Shown one piece after another: positions 33,924 to 45,317 of a stretch of DNA of 64,000 nt (the first letter of the stretch is position 1; each line of letters opens with the position of its first letter). Origin of the DNA: Rhodamnia argentea (taxonomy: Eukaryota; Streptophyta; Magnoliopsida; Myrtales; Myrtaceae). The notes under the pieces are model-generated. The model did no database searches. It saw nothing but the letters and a program-made list of their open reading frames with translations, and had not been told where the DNA came from. The stretch is from the NCBI RefSeq assembly GCF_020921035.1, contig NC_063151.1, forward strand, positions 4,526,001 to 4,590,000, written 5' to 3'. The translations under genes and the position numbers were made by a program.

Positions 33924-36428
33924 ATGGGGTTTATGGTGACGACCCTAATCTTCATCGTGATTGGGATCATTGCGTCTCTCTGCACCAGAATCTGCTGCAA
34001 CCGAGGGCCTTCGACAAACTTGTATGCTCTCTGCTCTGACGTTTTTGTCCTTTCCTTCTTCCTGCACTGGTTCGATAGTGTGGTTTCAGATAGAACAATA
34101 CCAAATTGCAAGTAATCGGTTGTTTTCCGTTTAAGGAATTATGACATTTTAAGTGTTTCTGTTGATTTCTCTGTCTGTAATATCATCTGTATGCCGCAAT
34201 GCAAGCCTTGTGAAGTGTGCTGGTCATTAGCTAAGTTTGCTTTTGCTTGTACTTGGTCGCTATCTAAGTAGATTCTCAATTTTAGTGCAGTTTGGGGCTT
34301 CTGTTATATTGTTTTAGGAATGTCGATGGTTAATTCATTTCCAAATGGCCCATTAGATTAGATGTTTTCCGCCAAATCTCTTCTGTGAATGTCGATGGCA
34401 TAGTAGGAGACTTGATGGTGGAAGTAGGATTGGCCTTACGGTTTGCATCTGTGAAGAAGGAAACTGTCGCTAACTGGTTGTGGTGGCCTATATTTAATAA
34501 GCTGTCGCCTTAGTTTATTTGATGAAAAATTGTAGTCTGTTTGTAGACACGAACAGGTCTGAAGGTAGGAAAAGATATGAGGAAACTAAAATGAAGAAAA
34601 GAATCCTGACAATGTGGTCAAATAATGAATCTGTTAACATTTGATAAAAGTCTTTTGTCTCATCCCATTTTATTATGCTTGTTTTGTTGCAAATGAAAGA
34701 GCTATGGTATCTTAAAAGTCGAATTCCATTGTTCGTGGATTGTCTGTTTCCTGCTAGCCAGCAACCATGAATTTGTCCAAGTGGCTCTGAATGTGAATGA
34801 TGCATAACATATCTGATTCATTTGAACAAAGAAAAGAATCCTGACAACATGATCAAATAATGAATCTGTTAAAATTTGATAAAAATTTTTTCTCTCATCC
34901 AATTTTGTTGTGCTTGTTCCGTTGCAAATGAAAGAGCTATGATATCTTAAAAGTTCAATCCGATTGTTTTCGGGGATTGTGTCTGTTTCCTGCTGGCTGG
35001 CAACCATGAATTTGTCTAAGTGGCTCTGAATGTGAATGATGCATAATGTATCTGATTCATTTGAACTTCAAAATGCCAAGTCCGACTGTTATATCTGGAT
35101 TGTGCATAAGTTTCTATTTAAGGACTGCTGTTTGAAATATATATATTCATTTGTACATTCTTTGATTTTGCATGTTCAAATATCATCTGCTGATACTTTG
35201 ATGGTTTGATCTCTTGAACTGGCTGCATTTGTTTGGGCAGCTCATCTATTGTTGGATATTTCTCGGTTTATGCCTTGTAATGCTTAATAGTCATTCCTAT
35301 TTATAAAATCTCTTTGTGTTCCCATGAAAAGAGTTAAATTTTACTTTTGAGTTGCTGATGTTAAATGTTTATATAGAGTGTCTGCTCATTGTAAGACATA
35401 TATCAGAACTCTGCAGCAACTCTCTCTTAGCGGAAATGAATAACATCTAACCATGGTGGTTCCTGTAGAACATTTTGGTTGTTTCTCTCTTATCACATGC
35501 TTAAGAATATTTGTGCCTTCCTGACATTTGTTTCTTGTTCATTTTTTCTTAAATTTAAAAGTACCGTGTAGATTTCTTGCCATGCTGAATGAACATGTTC
35601 TTGCAATGCAGGTTCTATCTAACGTTGATCATTACTGCAACAGTATGTTGTTGGATGATGTGAGTACTTTTATCATAATTTATCTGCTTAAGTTTTTGTG
35701 AGCATTTAGTTCTGTGTGACTGCTTTCTTGCTACTCAAGCTATTTCAGTATCTCATTTTTTTTTTTTATGGTATTTTGAATTGTGAGGATGTCATATTAG
35801 TTTAGCGACAATAACTGTTGCATGAATATTTTCTAAATCTGACTCTCATAAAAATGGATGTATTGAGATGTACTAATTGTTGGTCACATGAATTGAAGCT
35901 ACAATATTGTCCTTTTAAGCTTGTCAGGGTGGTGAATATTAGAAAAACAGATCAATAAGGTTTTTAATAGTTACATGGATTACAAATCCTTCCAATAAGA
36001 GTGGAATCTTATAGGCATGCTTACGATTGCATAAGAGATAAGATCGAGAAGGGCTTTCTTTTTACTTTAAAGGAAGATGAGTGAACTTATAATTTACTTG
36101 TTCGATGATCATATATGCTATTCACTTTTGGCTCTGCAGTATGTGGATTCTGTCACTGCCAATTGTATGATTAATAATATGGAAATCAATATAGATTAAG
36201 GCATGCAGTGGATAACGCTTGGACTGTTGTTATAATGAGGTCTGATTGTACTTTTAGAAATTGGAACTTTGTTACAATGAGCTCTGATTGTTCTTTTAGA
36301 AATTGAAACTTGACTGCGAATTGCTCCTGGAGATGAGTTTAGTTCATTTCGTTCTCTTCAGGTGGGCAATTGTCTATCTTGCTCAAATGAAACCACTGAT
36401 TGTCCCCATTCTGAGTGAGGGAGAATAA
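33924..36428 (+). CDS. VHA-e1: V-type proton ATPase subunit e
   Basis: Three exons (33924-34021, 35612-35659, 36362-36428) encode 70 residues, the normal length of the plant protein. Exon 1 gives [20 protein letters not shown] and [12 protein letters not shown]; exon 2 gives [16 protein letters not shown]; exon 3 gives [20 protein letters not shown] then E and TAA. Two hydrophobic helices span the membrane; the protein is a small Vo-sector subunit (yeast Vma9 family) of the proton pump of vacuole and trans-Golgi. All splice sites are GT-AG. Codons split across both introns rejoin correctly (TT|G and AT|G), which supports the model. Intron 1 (1.6 kb) contains a tandem duplication of about 235 bp. 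Against Arabidopsis VHA-e1 as I remember it, only a few conservative changes are seen. Confidence 0.96.
34596..35066 (+). repeat. Tandem duplication in VHA-e intron 1 (two copies of about 235 bp)
   Basis: Copies at about 34596-34827 and 34831-35066 share GAAAAGAATCCTGACAA, AATAATGAATCTGTTAA, TTGCAAATGAAAGAGCTATG and TGGCTCTGAATGTGAATGAT in the same order, with scattered substitutions. Confidence 0.9.
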
Positions 36429-36699
36429 AGCTCTTCAAGTATATATGCCATCGTTGGTGGACCCAGGATTTGATGAGAAGTATCGGATTCCTGGTCGACA
36501 GGACCATTTGATTATTTTTTGCAGTATTTGTGTGTGAGCGAGTCTTTTCCTCCTTTCTTAGTCCCCATTGATGTATCAGCTTCTTAATTAATCTTTGCCA
36601 GTCTGTCTCTGTCGTCTTAAAAATATTTTGCTTTAAACGGGACCCCAGATGGGTTCAATTAAAATCCAAAATTAAAATCACACGTGCTTTAGTGGCCTT

Positions 36700-38035
36700 C
36701 ATTAGGGCACTAATGGTCCAATTAAGACCACGAATGAAGGCCATAAAGTCCACTGGAAATGGGCCTCATTATACACGACATAAGCGTCAAAAGGAGGCCT
36801 GTTGCCGGTAATGGGCGAAACAATGGGACTACATGGCCCTTTTGAGAGCCCAAAGGGCCCAACATCGGGACACGCGGTCCACTTGAGGCGTCAAAGTGGG
36901 CCTTAGTTAATGGGCCCCTCCAATTCAAAAAGGCCAAGCATTGGGCCACTTGGCCCAATTTAGGTCCCAAAGGGAGCGGCCCTTATGGTGGGCATCGCTA
37001 CAGTTAGAAAGATGGATGCAATATGGGCCTTGTTAATGGGCAGGTCCACCTAAAGAGGACCTACGTTGGGCCAAGTGAGGCAGCCCAACAATGGACATTT
37101 AGCCCGTTTGAAGTGCTACAGTGGGCCATGTTAATGGGCCCATCACAACTCGAAGGGGCCCAACATTGGGCCAGCTGGCCCATTTTAGGCGCTATGGGAG
37201 TGGCCCTTACGAAAATATTAGACGGAAACATGGGCCTACTTAATGGGCCGTTCCACCAAAAAAGAACCCACGGGCTACGTGACGTATTTGAGGCCCATAA
37301 TTGGGGTTCGAAGTGGGGTTTCACGTGTTGTTCTACGGTGTAGCCGTATACAGCAAGTGGGCCACACATGTAAACATGGGCTGTATTCATGGGCCGGTCC
37401 ACAGATAAAGGACATTTGGGCGGCGTCACGCGGCCCAACATTGGATACTGGCCCATTTTAGGCTCCAAAAGTGGGCCTTCCTAATGGGCCCGAGAATGCA
37501 AATGGGCCCAACTTTGGGCCAATCGGCCCTCTTTAGTGTCTATAGGGAGCGGCCCTTATGATGCGTATCGGTAAACTAAGACCATAAGAAAACATGGGCC
37601 TAGTTAATCGGCCGGTCCACCGAAAAATGATCCAAGTTGGCCCACGTGACGACTACGAGACCCAAAGTTGGGCATCATAGTGGGCCTGCAAGTGGGCAGC
37701 TATAATATGGCGGTTTACTGCAATTGGGCCCATCATTAGACCATGTAGCCCACTTAAGGTCAAAAGAAGACCTCGAGAATGGGCATTAAATGTTCGTCCG
37801 TACAGTAAAATGTCACCGAATGGGCATTCGACTTCTAAAGGCCCAGAAAAAAGTTTCACCTATTAGGCCTACGTGGGGGCATCAATTGGGCGTGAATGAC
37901 CCTTTATGGCCCTTTGCTTAAAGGCCCACTTTGGGGCTTGAGGCCAGTTAAGGCTTAAGGAACCCACTCGCGAATTTCACCCACAAACTATAGCTCATGG
38001 GCCAGCTCCGGCCTAATCACGGCCCCGCCACAGTG
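36700..38035. repeat. TGGGCC/GGCCCA-dense degenerate repeat block
   Basis: Roughly thirty copies of TGGGCC or its complement GGCCCA occur in 1.3 kb. Larger recurring phrases include TTAATGGGCC, GGTCCACC, GGCCCAACATTGGGCCA and AGGGAGCGGCCCTTATG. Two unit types alternate irregularly (TTAATGGGCCGGTCCACC and TTAATGGGCCC) at 90-220 bp spacing. It lies between the 3' ends of two convergent genes, so a promoter role is unlikely despite TGGGCC being a known TCP (site II) motif. No terminal repeats or target duplication are found. Confidence 0.75.
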
Positions 38036-38260
38036 ATGGGGAAAATGAACGATCGTAATTCCCTTCAGTCCAATTTGGCAGAACAGCATAGCACATCTTC
38101 CGGCTTCAAAGGGACGGGCCAGCGCAATGGCTCTTACATTACCCTTTCCACAGATTACTAGAAGAATAATTAAAACGGTTCAATTATACAGGTGCAACTT
38201 AAATTTTCCACAAAACATGGCCCTGGATAAGATAAAACAAGGTACACACAGCTTAAATAA

Positions 38261-41200
38261 TCACAAAAAGATGGACAACTCGGGCTTCGGAGTGAAACAG
38301 AACATGCTTTCGCCGAAATATTCGAACAGCGACGCGAGCAAGTGTCCAGCATTCACATCCTCTTTCCAAGCCTGGGCTAAGGTGTTTGATGTCTTTAAAG
38401 CTGAACTACCACCGGCACCAATTCCTGAGGTGCCTTCATTGGGCAAGTGACGCAATACAGCAACACCAGGACCCCCCACTGCCCCTGAGAATCCGCTCGC
38501 TACTCCTTGCATGGGATTGGCAGGCATGCCACCAATCATTCCCTCTGTGGCTACCCTTTTCAGTGGAGGTTGCTGCATTAAGTTGTCTGAACTCGCTCTT
38601 CGTTTATCTGAGTGCCCATGTGAAAGTACATCACATATAAGAATGTCTAAGTTAACAACAAATTGATTTTAAGGAAAGTAACTGATTGAAAAGAATTGCA
38701 GCAAGATTATCATAGGCTTTACTAAGATTGGAGGGAAGGAAAACTGAACATGACGAGAGCAAAATCCAAAAGTCCTCACATATAAAAACAGAACTAACAA
38801 CATAACCGGACAACATGAGTTGAATTTGGTTCTTTCACAAAGCTTTATATCAGCCATCATCACTTTAGCTTAGTGGGAACCATCAGCATGACAAGATCTC
38901 CATTAACAAGCAAGTTTTAGTACCGCTATAGTAAGACCACGTACACCATGAGCCCATCTAGTGAGAGAAAATAACGCTGCCATGAACTATCTGGAAGAAA
39001 ACACCACACAGGAACAAAAAACCATTCCATTCTCAGCAGGCACTGCTGGGACTAGACATGGCCAAATGGAACCGTGGGCCAGGAACCGGCCCGTTGACCG
39101 GGCCCACGGTTCCAACCCCTTTTTTTATTAAAAAAAAAAAGGGGGAGGCCCAGGAGGAAAGAGCCGTTGGGCTCGGGAACTGGTGGTTCCGAATTGGAAC
39201 CGGCCCGGAACCGCCGGTTCCTGAACCGGAACCGGCCGTTCGGCCAAACCGGCCATGTCTAGCTGGGACCATTAGCAGTTGAATCCTACGGTACTATCAA
39301 GTAAAATTATAAAATAAGACAGGCAAATAGTCACATCATTCCTATAAAAGGACATTTAATTTGCAGAGGCCTCTAGGGCTCACAACAAGCAGATGGCCAA
39401 CGATGCAAAGCACATTTAACATTCCAATCATGTGCAGAACTTCTCTACACGCAATTATTACAAGTACAAAATCAGCGCTAATTATCAAACAATGCTAGTG
39501 GGACAATCAATTGATAATATGCAACTGCTATAGGGTTTGAGCTCATACTTGGCATCACCATCACGACCTTCCTGTTGGTCTTCCAAACAGCACGAGTTGG
39601 GGGTGAGAGCAAATTAGGGAGCATCTTTAGCCGGTTGTACATACAAAGGCCAGCAGCATTCTGGAAGCAACAAATTTCACACAATTAGACTAATCTGTAT
39701 ACCCATATTCTCGAGAGAGGCAAGACAACAAACTAACCAGCAGTGCTCCATAAACACGCCATGCTTCAAGCCTCTTTATCTCATTTCTTTGATTCTCAGG
39801 CAACAATTCTGACGAAAGAAGTTGCAGATAAGGCTCAAGATTTGGTATTATCAGCAGCCGAACCTATGTTGACAAAGATTGCAAATTGTTAAAAACCGAC
39901 AGTAACAAATTATTGCAAATGAACAAGACCAAAAGGAAACATAAACATCTCAAACAAGAGCATAAAGTAAAATTCAATGCAGTTCATATTTTTCAAATGG
40001 AAATCACAAATAATGAAATTACAAGGATTAGAGAAGTTCTAAAGTGAGTGAACTTCGGTTGCTTAAAAGTTTTAGCCGAAGCTATTCTTATATTTTAAAG
40101 CATATGGGCACTACAATCTTTACCAGTGCTGAACATACCACACTAGGTCCAAGCGCTGCTAATCCTTTAATTGCACCATAATGCTGAGGCAATGACTTCT
40201 TTGGATCTAGGAAAGCATGAACAAGAGTCCGTATGACACGCGGCTGCAGATTATGATAAACATGCCCGTATCTGCAACAAATACCTCAGGTAATGTGATT
40301 CGCTGATTCTCATAAAACAGAAAAGCAGCTATAGCACATGCACATGCCTGCATGCAGGTCTGAGCCATGAGTGGACTTTATTCCTCTTCCAACTGAGCAG
40401 CTAAAATCTTAAATGAAGAGTGCATAAAGTATTATCACCACAGGTGAGGTAGATTATCTAAATAGCCAGAACTTACTGAAGAATATTCCTCCTCTCATCC
40501 TTGATGCTTGCACAAGGACAAATGCCAAGGTACAAGATTGGAGGCAGCATGAAAGCTCTCAGCATCATGAAATGCGCGTAAAGTAAAAATATCTCCAGTT
40601 TCTCAACATCTTTAAAACTCACTCAAAAACAAAAAAGAAGGAAGAACATGACTACCTTTTACATATTGATGCAACCAGACTCGCTGACATGTTTCTGAGC
40701 TCCCAGTGATTGTCAGTTAACCGATTACCCAATCTTTTGGTAACAAGACAAGTAACAACAGATGGCATCAATTGGTGCAGCTGGAGAAAGGAGATTTAGA
40801 AAGTAGAAGATCAATCAATGACAATGTAAAACTTTACTTCAAACAACTGAACAGTGAATGATTATAGGGTGCAAGTAAACTGAAACTGCCTCCCACAAAC
40901 TCAATAAATTATTGTAAATAAGGCCTCTAGTTAGTCCAGGGGTAAAAGGCAAACATATAGAGGAAAGCAAAATAGAGATATGCATATAATATTCATGCTG
41001 TTATTTGATCCTGCAAGCTCATGACTACATGGTATAGCTGTCCACTTTACAGGATTACATGTGTAGTTCGATACACAAACGGATCAAGGAAAAAGTACAT
41101 AGATTTTGGCATGGATCATTGGGTACTCATTTCTTTTGTCCATTTAACATCATAATAACACTTGAATGTAAGTCTAATCAAAATTAAATTTGAAAAACAG

Positions 41201-43272
41201 CTGATGTTGCAACTTACATAGGGTTCAATATGAACATGTGGATTTCGAAGAAGGCTTCCCACAATGCGCACTAGGGCAAAAAGCAAAGAGATCTTGCTCA
41301 AATTTCGTGTAACCTAGATAATCAGACAAAAGGAACTAAACTAAGAGTAGGCAGTACATGTTAATTGTAGTGAAAAGACGACATATAATACAAGAAGAAT
41401 AAGTAGTACCTCATCTGTGATAAACTGCGTAAAATGGGGAATCAAAGGATGAAGACCCGAGTCAGTGGCCAAGCTTACAAGTGCTTGGTTAAAGAGGACA
41501 GAGTCCGACTTGCTAACAGTAAGTTCTCTAATTTTGTCAAAGTATAGCTGCACAGCAGAATGAAAGGAAAGTATTAGCAGATGATCTTTCTGTTAGGGTC
41601 AGGGAAACTAGGAAAAGAATAACTGCATCAAAAAATCACGATACTTTACCTGAAGCTCCCTAGATAATACACACTTAATGGGTAATTTGATGTCAATAGA
41701 AATTCCGTCTTCCCTGTTTTCGAACCTTTTGCCATCCGATGCCAGTGTAAGCGCTACAAATGAAAAAGTAGAATCACAATAGTTAACAGACAATCTAGAG
41801 TTATTCATCCAACATATTCCACATAATAAGGATCTACAGAGGAACAAATCCCTTAAAAATCAGAAAGCAAACACCTATTTTTGTTTTATTATGAGGTTAA
41901 TTAAGAAAGTATAGCTCCAGCATATGCCAAATTTCACCAGGATACCTTCAAAAGGAGGGTTTTCTGGAATTGCAGGCTGAACCCCTTCAATCGCTAACCA
42001 ATGAGCAGAAACTGTTGTATCAAGCGGAGCTCTCGGCAAAGGGGCATCAATGATCTTCAAGCTAGAGCTCATTAGAAAATCCACACAAACTTAAGATGGA
42101 AGAATCTATAGAAAAATCAAATATGTCTTACATCTTTGAATTCCACGTCCTTTTCATCTACGTAAAACAGGTCATTATGTCCAGCAGCTCTTTTGAATCG
42201 CAGTGCATCACTGGAGGCGAATCCATATATTGGCTACAACAAGGAAATGGCACACAAGAATGAAGAGAACTACATTGCAGAGAGAATGCCCGTATAAAAC
42301 GTGACCGCTGTCACTTGGCAGGTACATGAAGGGGAAAGTTATAAAGAAAGGTTTCACATGAGAGTCATTCCATTGTCCATCCAAAAGAACAGTAACAAAA
42401 AGAAATTAGAAAGGGACGTTGGAGGTCTTATAAGTGCCATATTTAGATGGAATTATCAATGATGGTTGTATTCACCTATATTTGCAATAATTCCTTGTTC
42501 CACAGCAGGATTAACCGCAAATGGAAATCTCCTAACCTGCTATGTTCTCATCCAAACAGACAATACTTCAAGTAATAGCAGTAGCATATGACAATCACCT
42601 CCACATTTCTCAATTTAAGAGCGCTGTCCACATGATCAACAGTCAGTGTCGTTCGCTTCGAGTGGCGCATGCATTTGATTGCCTCCTGCAACACCCAAAC
42701 AGAAAAACCCCTAATTAACAAAACATCAAGACTGCAACTGGTATTCCAACAACAACACTTCTACAGCAATGATTCGTGGACGGGAAAAATAGCTTCACCC
42801 TACAACACCATAACAAAAGCCCCTCATAACCTAGGTAATTGCATCCCCGTCTCCGAAGCAAAGTTCTTCTTTCTACTAGCGCACCAGAAACACCAGCCTA
42901 GCAACATGTCATCGTCATTTCTCACAGCAATCGACCACCATCAACACTAGGTTTAGCTCCAATTAGGGAAACCAATTCACTCAAGCGGGAAATAGGAGAG
43001 CGGCATTTCGTGCGTACGAGTGAAAATTGGGGATCTACCCAAAAGCGAAGGCAGCTCAACAGTCACCGACTCATGCCGTGTCATACAGAAGACATCGCAG
43101 TACGATAATAGACTCGAAGAACAGGCAATCGATTCGGCGACCGTACCTGCATGACTTCTCGAAGGTGGTACTCGACATCAGGAGCGAGAGCGCCGGCAAC
43201 ATCGGGGGACAAATTTGAAACGCCAATGGTCTGCGCGAGAACCTCGATAGACTCCTTCGGCACAATGCTCAT
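38261..43272 (-). CDS. TAF6: TFIID subunit TAF6
   Basis: Twelve exons on the minus strand: 43147-43272, 42599-42685, 42132-42233, 41946-42054, 41650-41753, 41410-41547, 41218-41313, 40656-40780, 40139-40271, 39738-39863, 39549-39660 and 38261-38607. They join in frame to 534 residues, with GT-AG sites throughout. Residues 1-71 form the histone fold ([40 protein letters not shown]), which pairs with TAF9. Exons 3-10 cover the TAF6 linker and HEAT-like domain ([78 protein letters not shown]). The C terminus ends [20 protein letters not shown] and KPELSIFL, the plant-type tail. TAF6 is a core scaffold of the general transcription factor TFIID. A GA repeat abuts the start codon, and a hAT MITE sits in the last intron. 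Confidence 0.95.
39053..39261. mobile_element. hAT-type MITE in the last intron of TAF6
   Basis: Element of 209 bp with terminal inverted repeats TAGACATGGCC ... GGCCATGTCTA, flanked by the 8-bp target duplication GCTGGGAC (39045-39052 and 39262-39269), diagnostic of the hAT superfamily. The interior is rich in GGTTCC/GGAACC palindromes (GAACCGGCCC, GGTTCCTGAACCGGAACCGG) and can fold into a long hairpin. No coding capacity. Its insertion does not touch splice sites. Confidence 0.92.
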
Positions 43273-43314
43273 CTCTCTCTCTCTCTCTCTCTCTCTCGCT
43301 CTCTCTCTCTCTCT
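43273..43314. repeat. CT/GA microsatellite directly against the TAF6 start codon
   Basis: CT dinucleotides with one CG interruption fill the 42 bases before the ATG; on the coding strand this is a GA tract in the 5' UTR. GA tracts bind BASIC PENTACYSTEINE proteins in plants, so a regulatory role is possible but inferred. Confidence 0.9.
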
Positions 43315-45317
43315 ATTTGAGCGGCTAACAAAACTGCATCATTCGAGGCCGCCTACGAGCTTTCTCTCCACGCCGCGATCACCGAAGCCACGGAGGACAC
43401 AAAGCTTGATTCGGAACAAGGAAGAAACCACGAACAACACATCAAATTGAAGAAAAGCTACGCAAATCGATTGAGCTGTGCCTTCAATTTCTCGAATTCA
43501 GGGGTTGAAAAAAAATCTTCGACTCTAGGGTTTATACTGCGAGACGAATCGACAGTTAACTCCGACCCAGGAAGGGAAGAAGGTTTTATTAAAGAAAATG
43601 GAAAATAACATAAATGATGCCTCAACTTTGATCAACTTTTCATTTATTTAACGTTTTGACCCGCAAAAGAAGAAGTTGCGCTTACTATGCAATATGTTGC
43701 ATAAACTATTAATTTATTCAATATAATCTTAGACTTTTGACATATTTATTTAAATTCGTGAATTATACTTAATATTGTTCCCGAACTTGAACTAATGATA
43801 GAACAATATTGAACATTTTCATATAATTCGGAGACTAAATTAAACATGTACAAAAAATTCATATGCCACATTAAATAAATTAAAATTCTATGGATCACAT
43901 TACACAGTGAGTTGAAAGTCACGAATCACATTGAATAAATTCAAATCCCATGAACTTTTAGTTTGTTTAATTTGACCTCTAGATTTTTGGCACATGTTAA
44001 TTTTAGTCGATGAACTAAAATACTCAATATTATCCCCGAACTTAAACTAATGGAGAGACAATATTGAACATTTTCATTTAATATAGAAACCAAGTTAAAC
44101 ATGTATAAAAAAAATTCATAAATTACATTGAACAAATTAAAAGTTAATGAACCACATTACATATTGAATTAAAATTCAAGAATTATATTGAATAAATTAA
44201 ATTTTAAAAGTCGTATGCACATTGAGTCAAATTTCAAAGACTTTCTCATTATCCCTGAACAAAACTTGCGTTGGCAATGCACAATCTTCGATTCGTCATG
44301 TGGGCCCAAACCGGAAATGGAATTACTCCTTACGGGCTGAACCAGAAGGTGACCAACCTATCGCTTAGGCCTCCAAATGAAGAGCCCAAGAAAGGAGCAT
44401 GACCATGCGTCCATCAACTAGATCGAATTCTTATTGCTTCGGAGCTACGAGCGCCTTGAGTCAAGCAACGTACACCGTATTAAGACTTTCGGTAGCTGCA
44501 TCCAATTCATTCGGCCACATTATTTACTCGATTACGCATGTTAGTACTGCTCAAAGAGTTATCCTCTCTGCCAAGGAAAGGTTTCGAGATCATCCCATTT
44601 TCTCCGGTGTCCTCAACCATGTATCTATTTTAATCAAAACTTGAAAGCAGGCAATCGAAAGAGGCGAAAGGGGGGTTTCCAACAGGCGGCGCGACATCCG
44701 GCTTCGCCACCTTTAATTCCCTCGTCTTCGCATGCTAAAAGGCATCAAAGGTCAACGATCAAATACGAAAAAACCAAAAACCTATCAAGCATGACAAAAC
44801 CATGCATTCCTGCAGTGTGCCGGGGTTTGTAAACGAAAATCTTCCCCTTCACATATTGACAGCTTCCTTTGTGTGAGAACGAAGAGCTACTCCCATAGGA
44901 GTATTTTCTCGCCTGGGCCTAGGATCAAAAAGGACACGCGACCTAGGCGTCATCCTCTGGGCATGAAATCCACAACGCACATTGGTCAATGAACGGTATA
45001 GCTCGACCTTCAAGTATACTTTGAGCATCGAGCAATTTCAATGCCATAAACGGGGCTCTCTGTGGTTGAAAAAAAAAAAAGACATTCATCCGAAGTGAAA
45101 AAGGTTCAGAACTCTGAACTGCCTCGTTTGCTGAACAGAGAAGGTTGGATTCACAATCAGCCATATGGAGCCGCCCACACTTTACACAACAGATTCAATT
45201 CGCAGGACAAAGACAACAAACAGTGGAACACACCCAGACAGAAGAAAAAAAGAATGTCCACCATGGCCAGATTCAAACCACGCTCAGGCGAAATTAGTCG
45301 CTTCTCAGTTGTTCAAT
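43315..45317. other. Region between TAF6 and the syntaxin gene, no gene supported
   Basis: 43315-43580 is probably TAF6 5' UTR and promoter. 43740-44200 carries two diverged copies of a block (AATATTGTTCCCGAACTTGA / AATATTATCCCCGAACTTAA ... GAACATTTTCAT) about 260 bp apart. 44280-45060 has no frame I recognise. The syntaxin 3' UTR should begin to the left of 45318. Confidence 0.5.

Noticed and set aside
36722..37859. Frames of up to 135 codons in the TGGGCC block
   Set aside because: Their Gly/Pro/Trp-rich products simply reflect the GGGCC words, and both strands are equally open.
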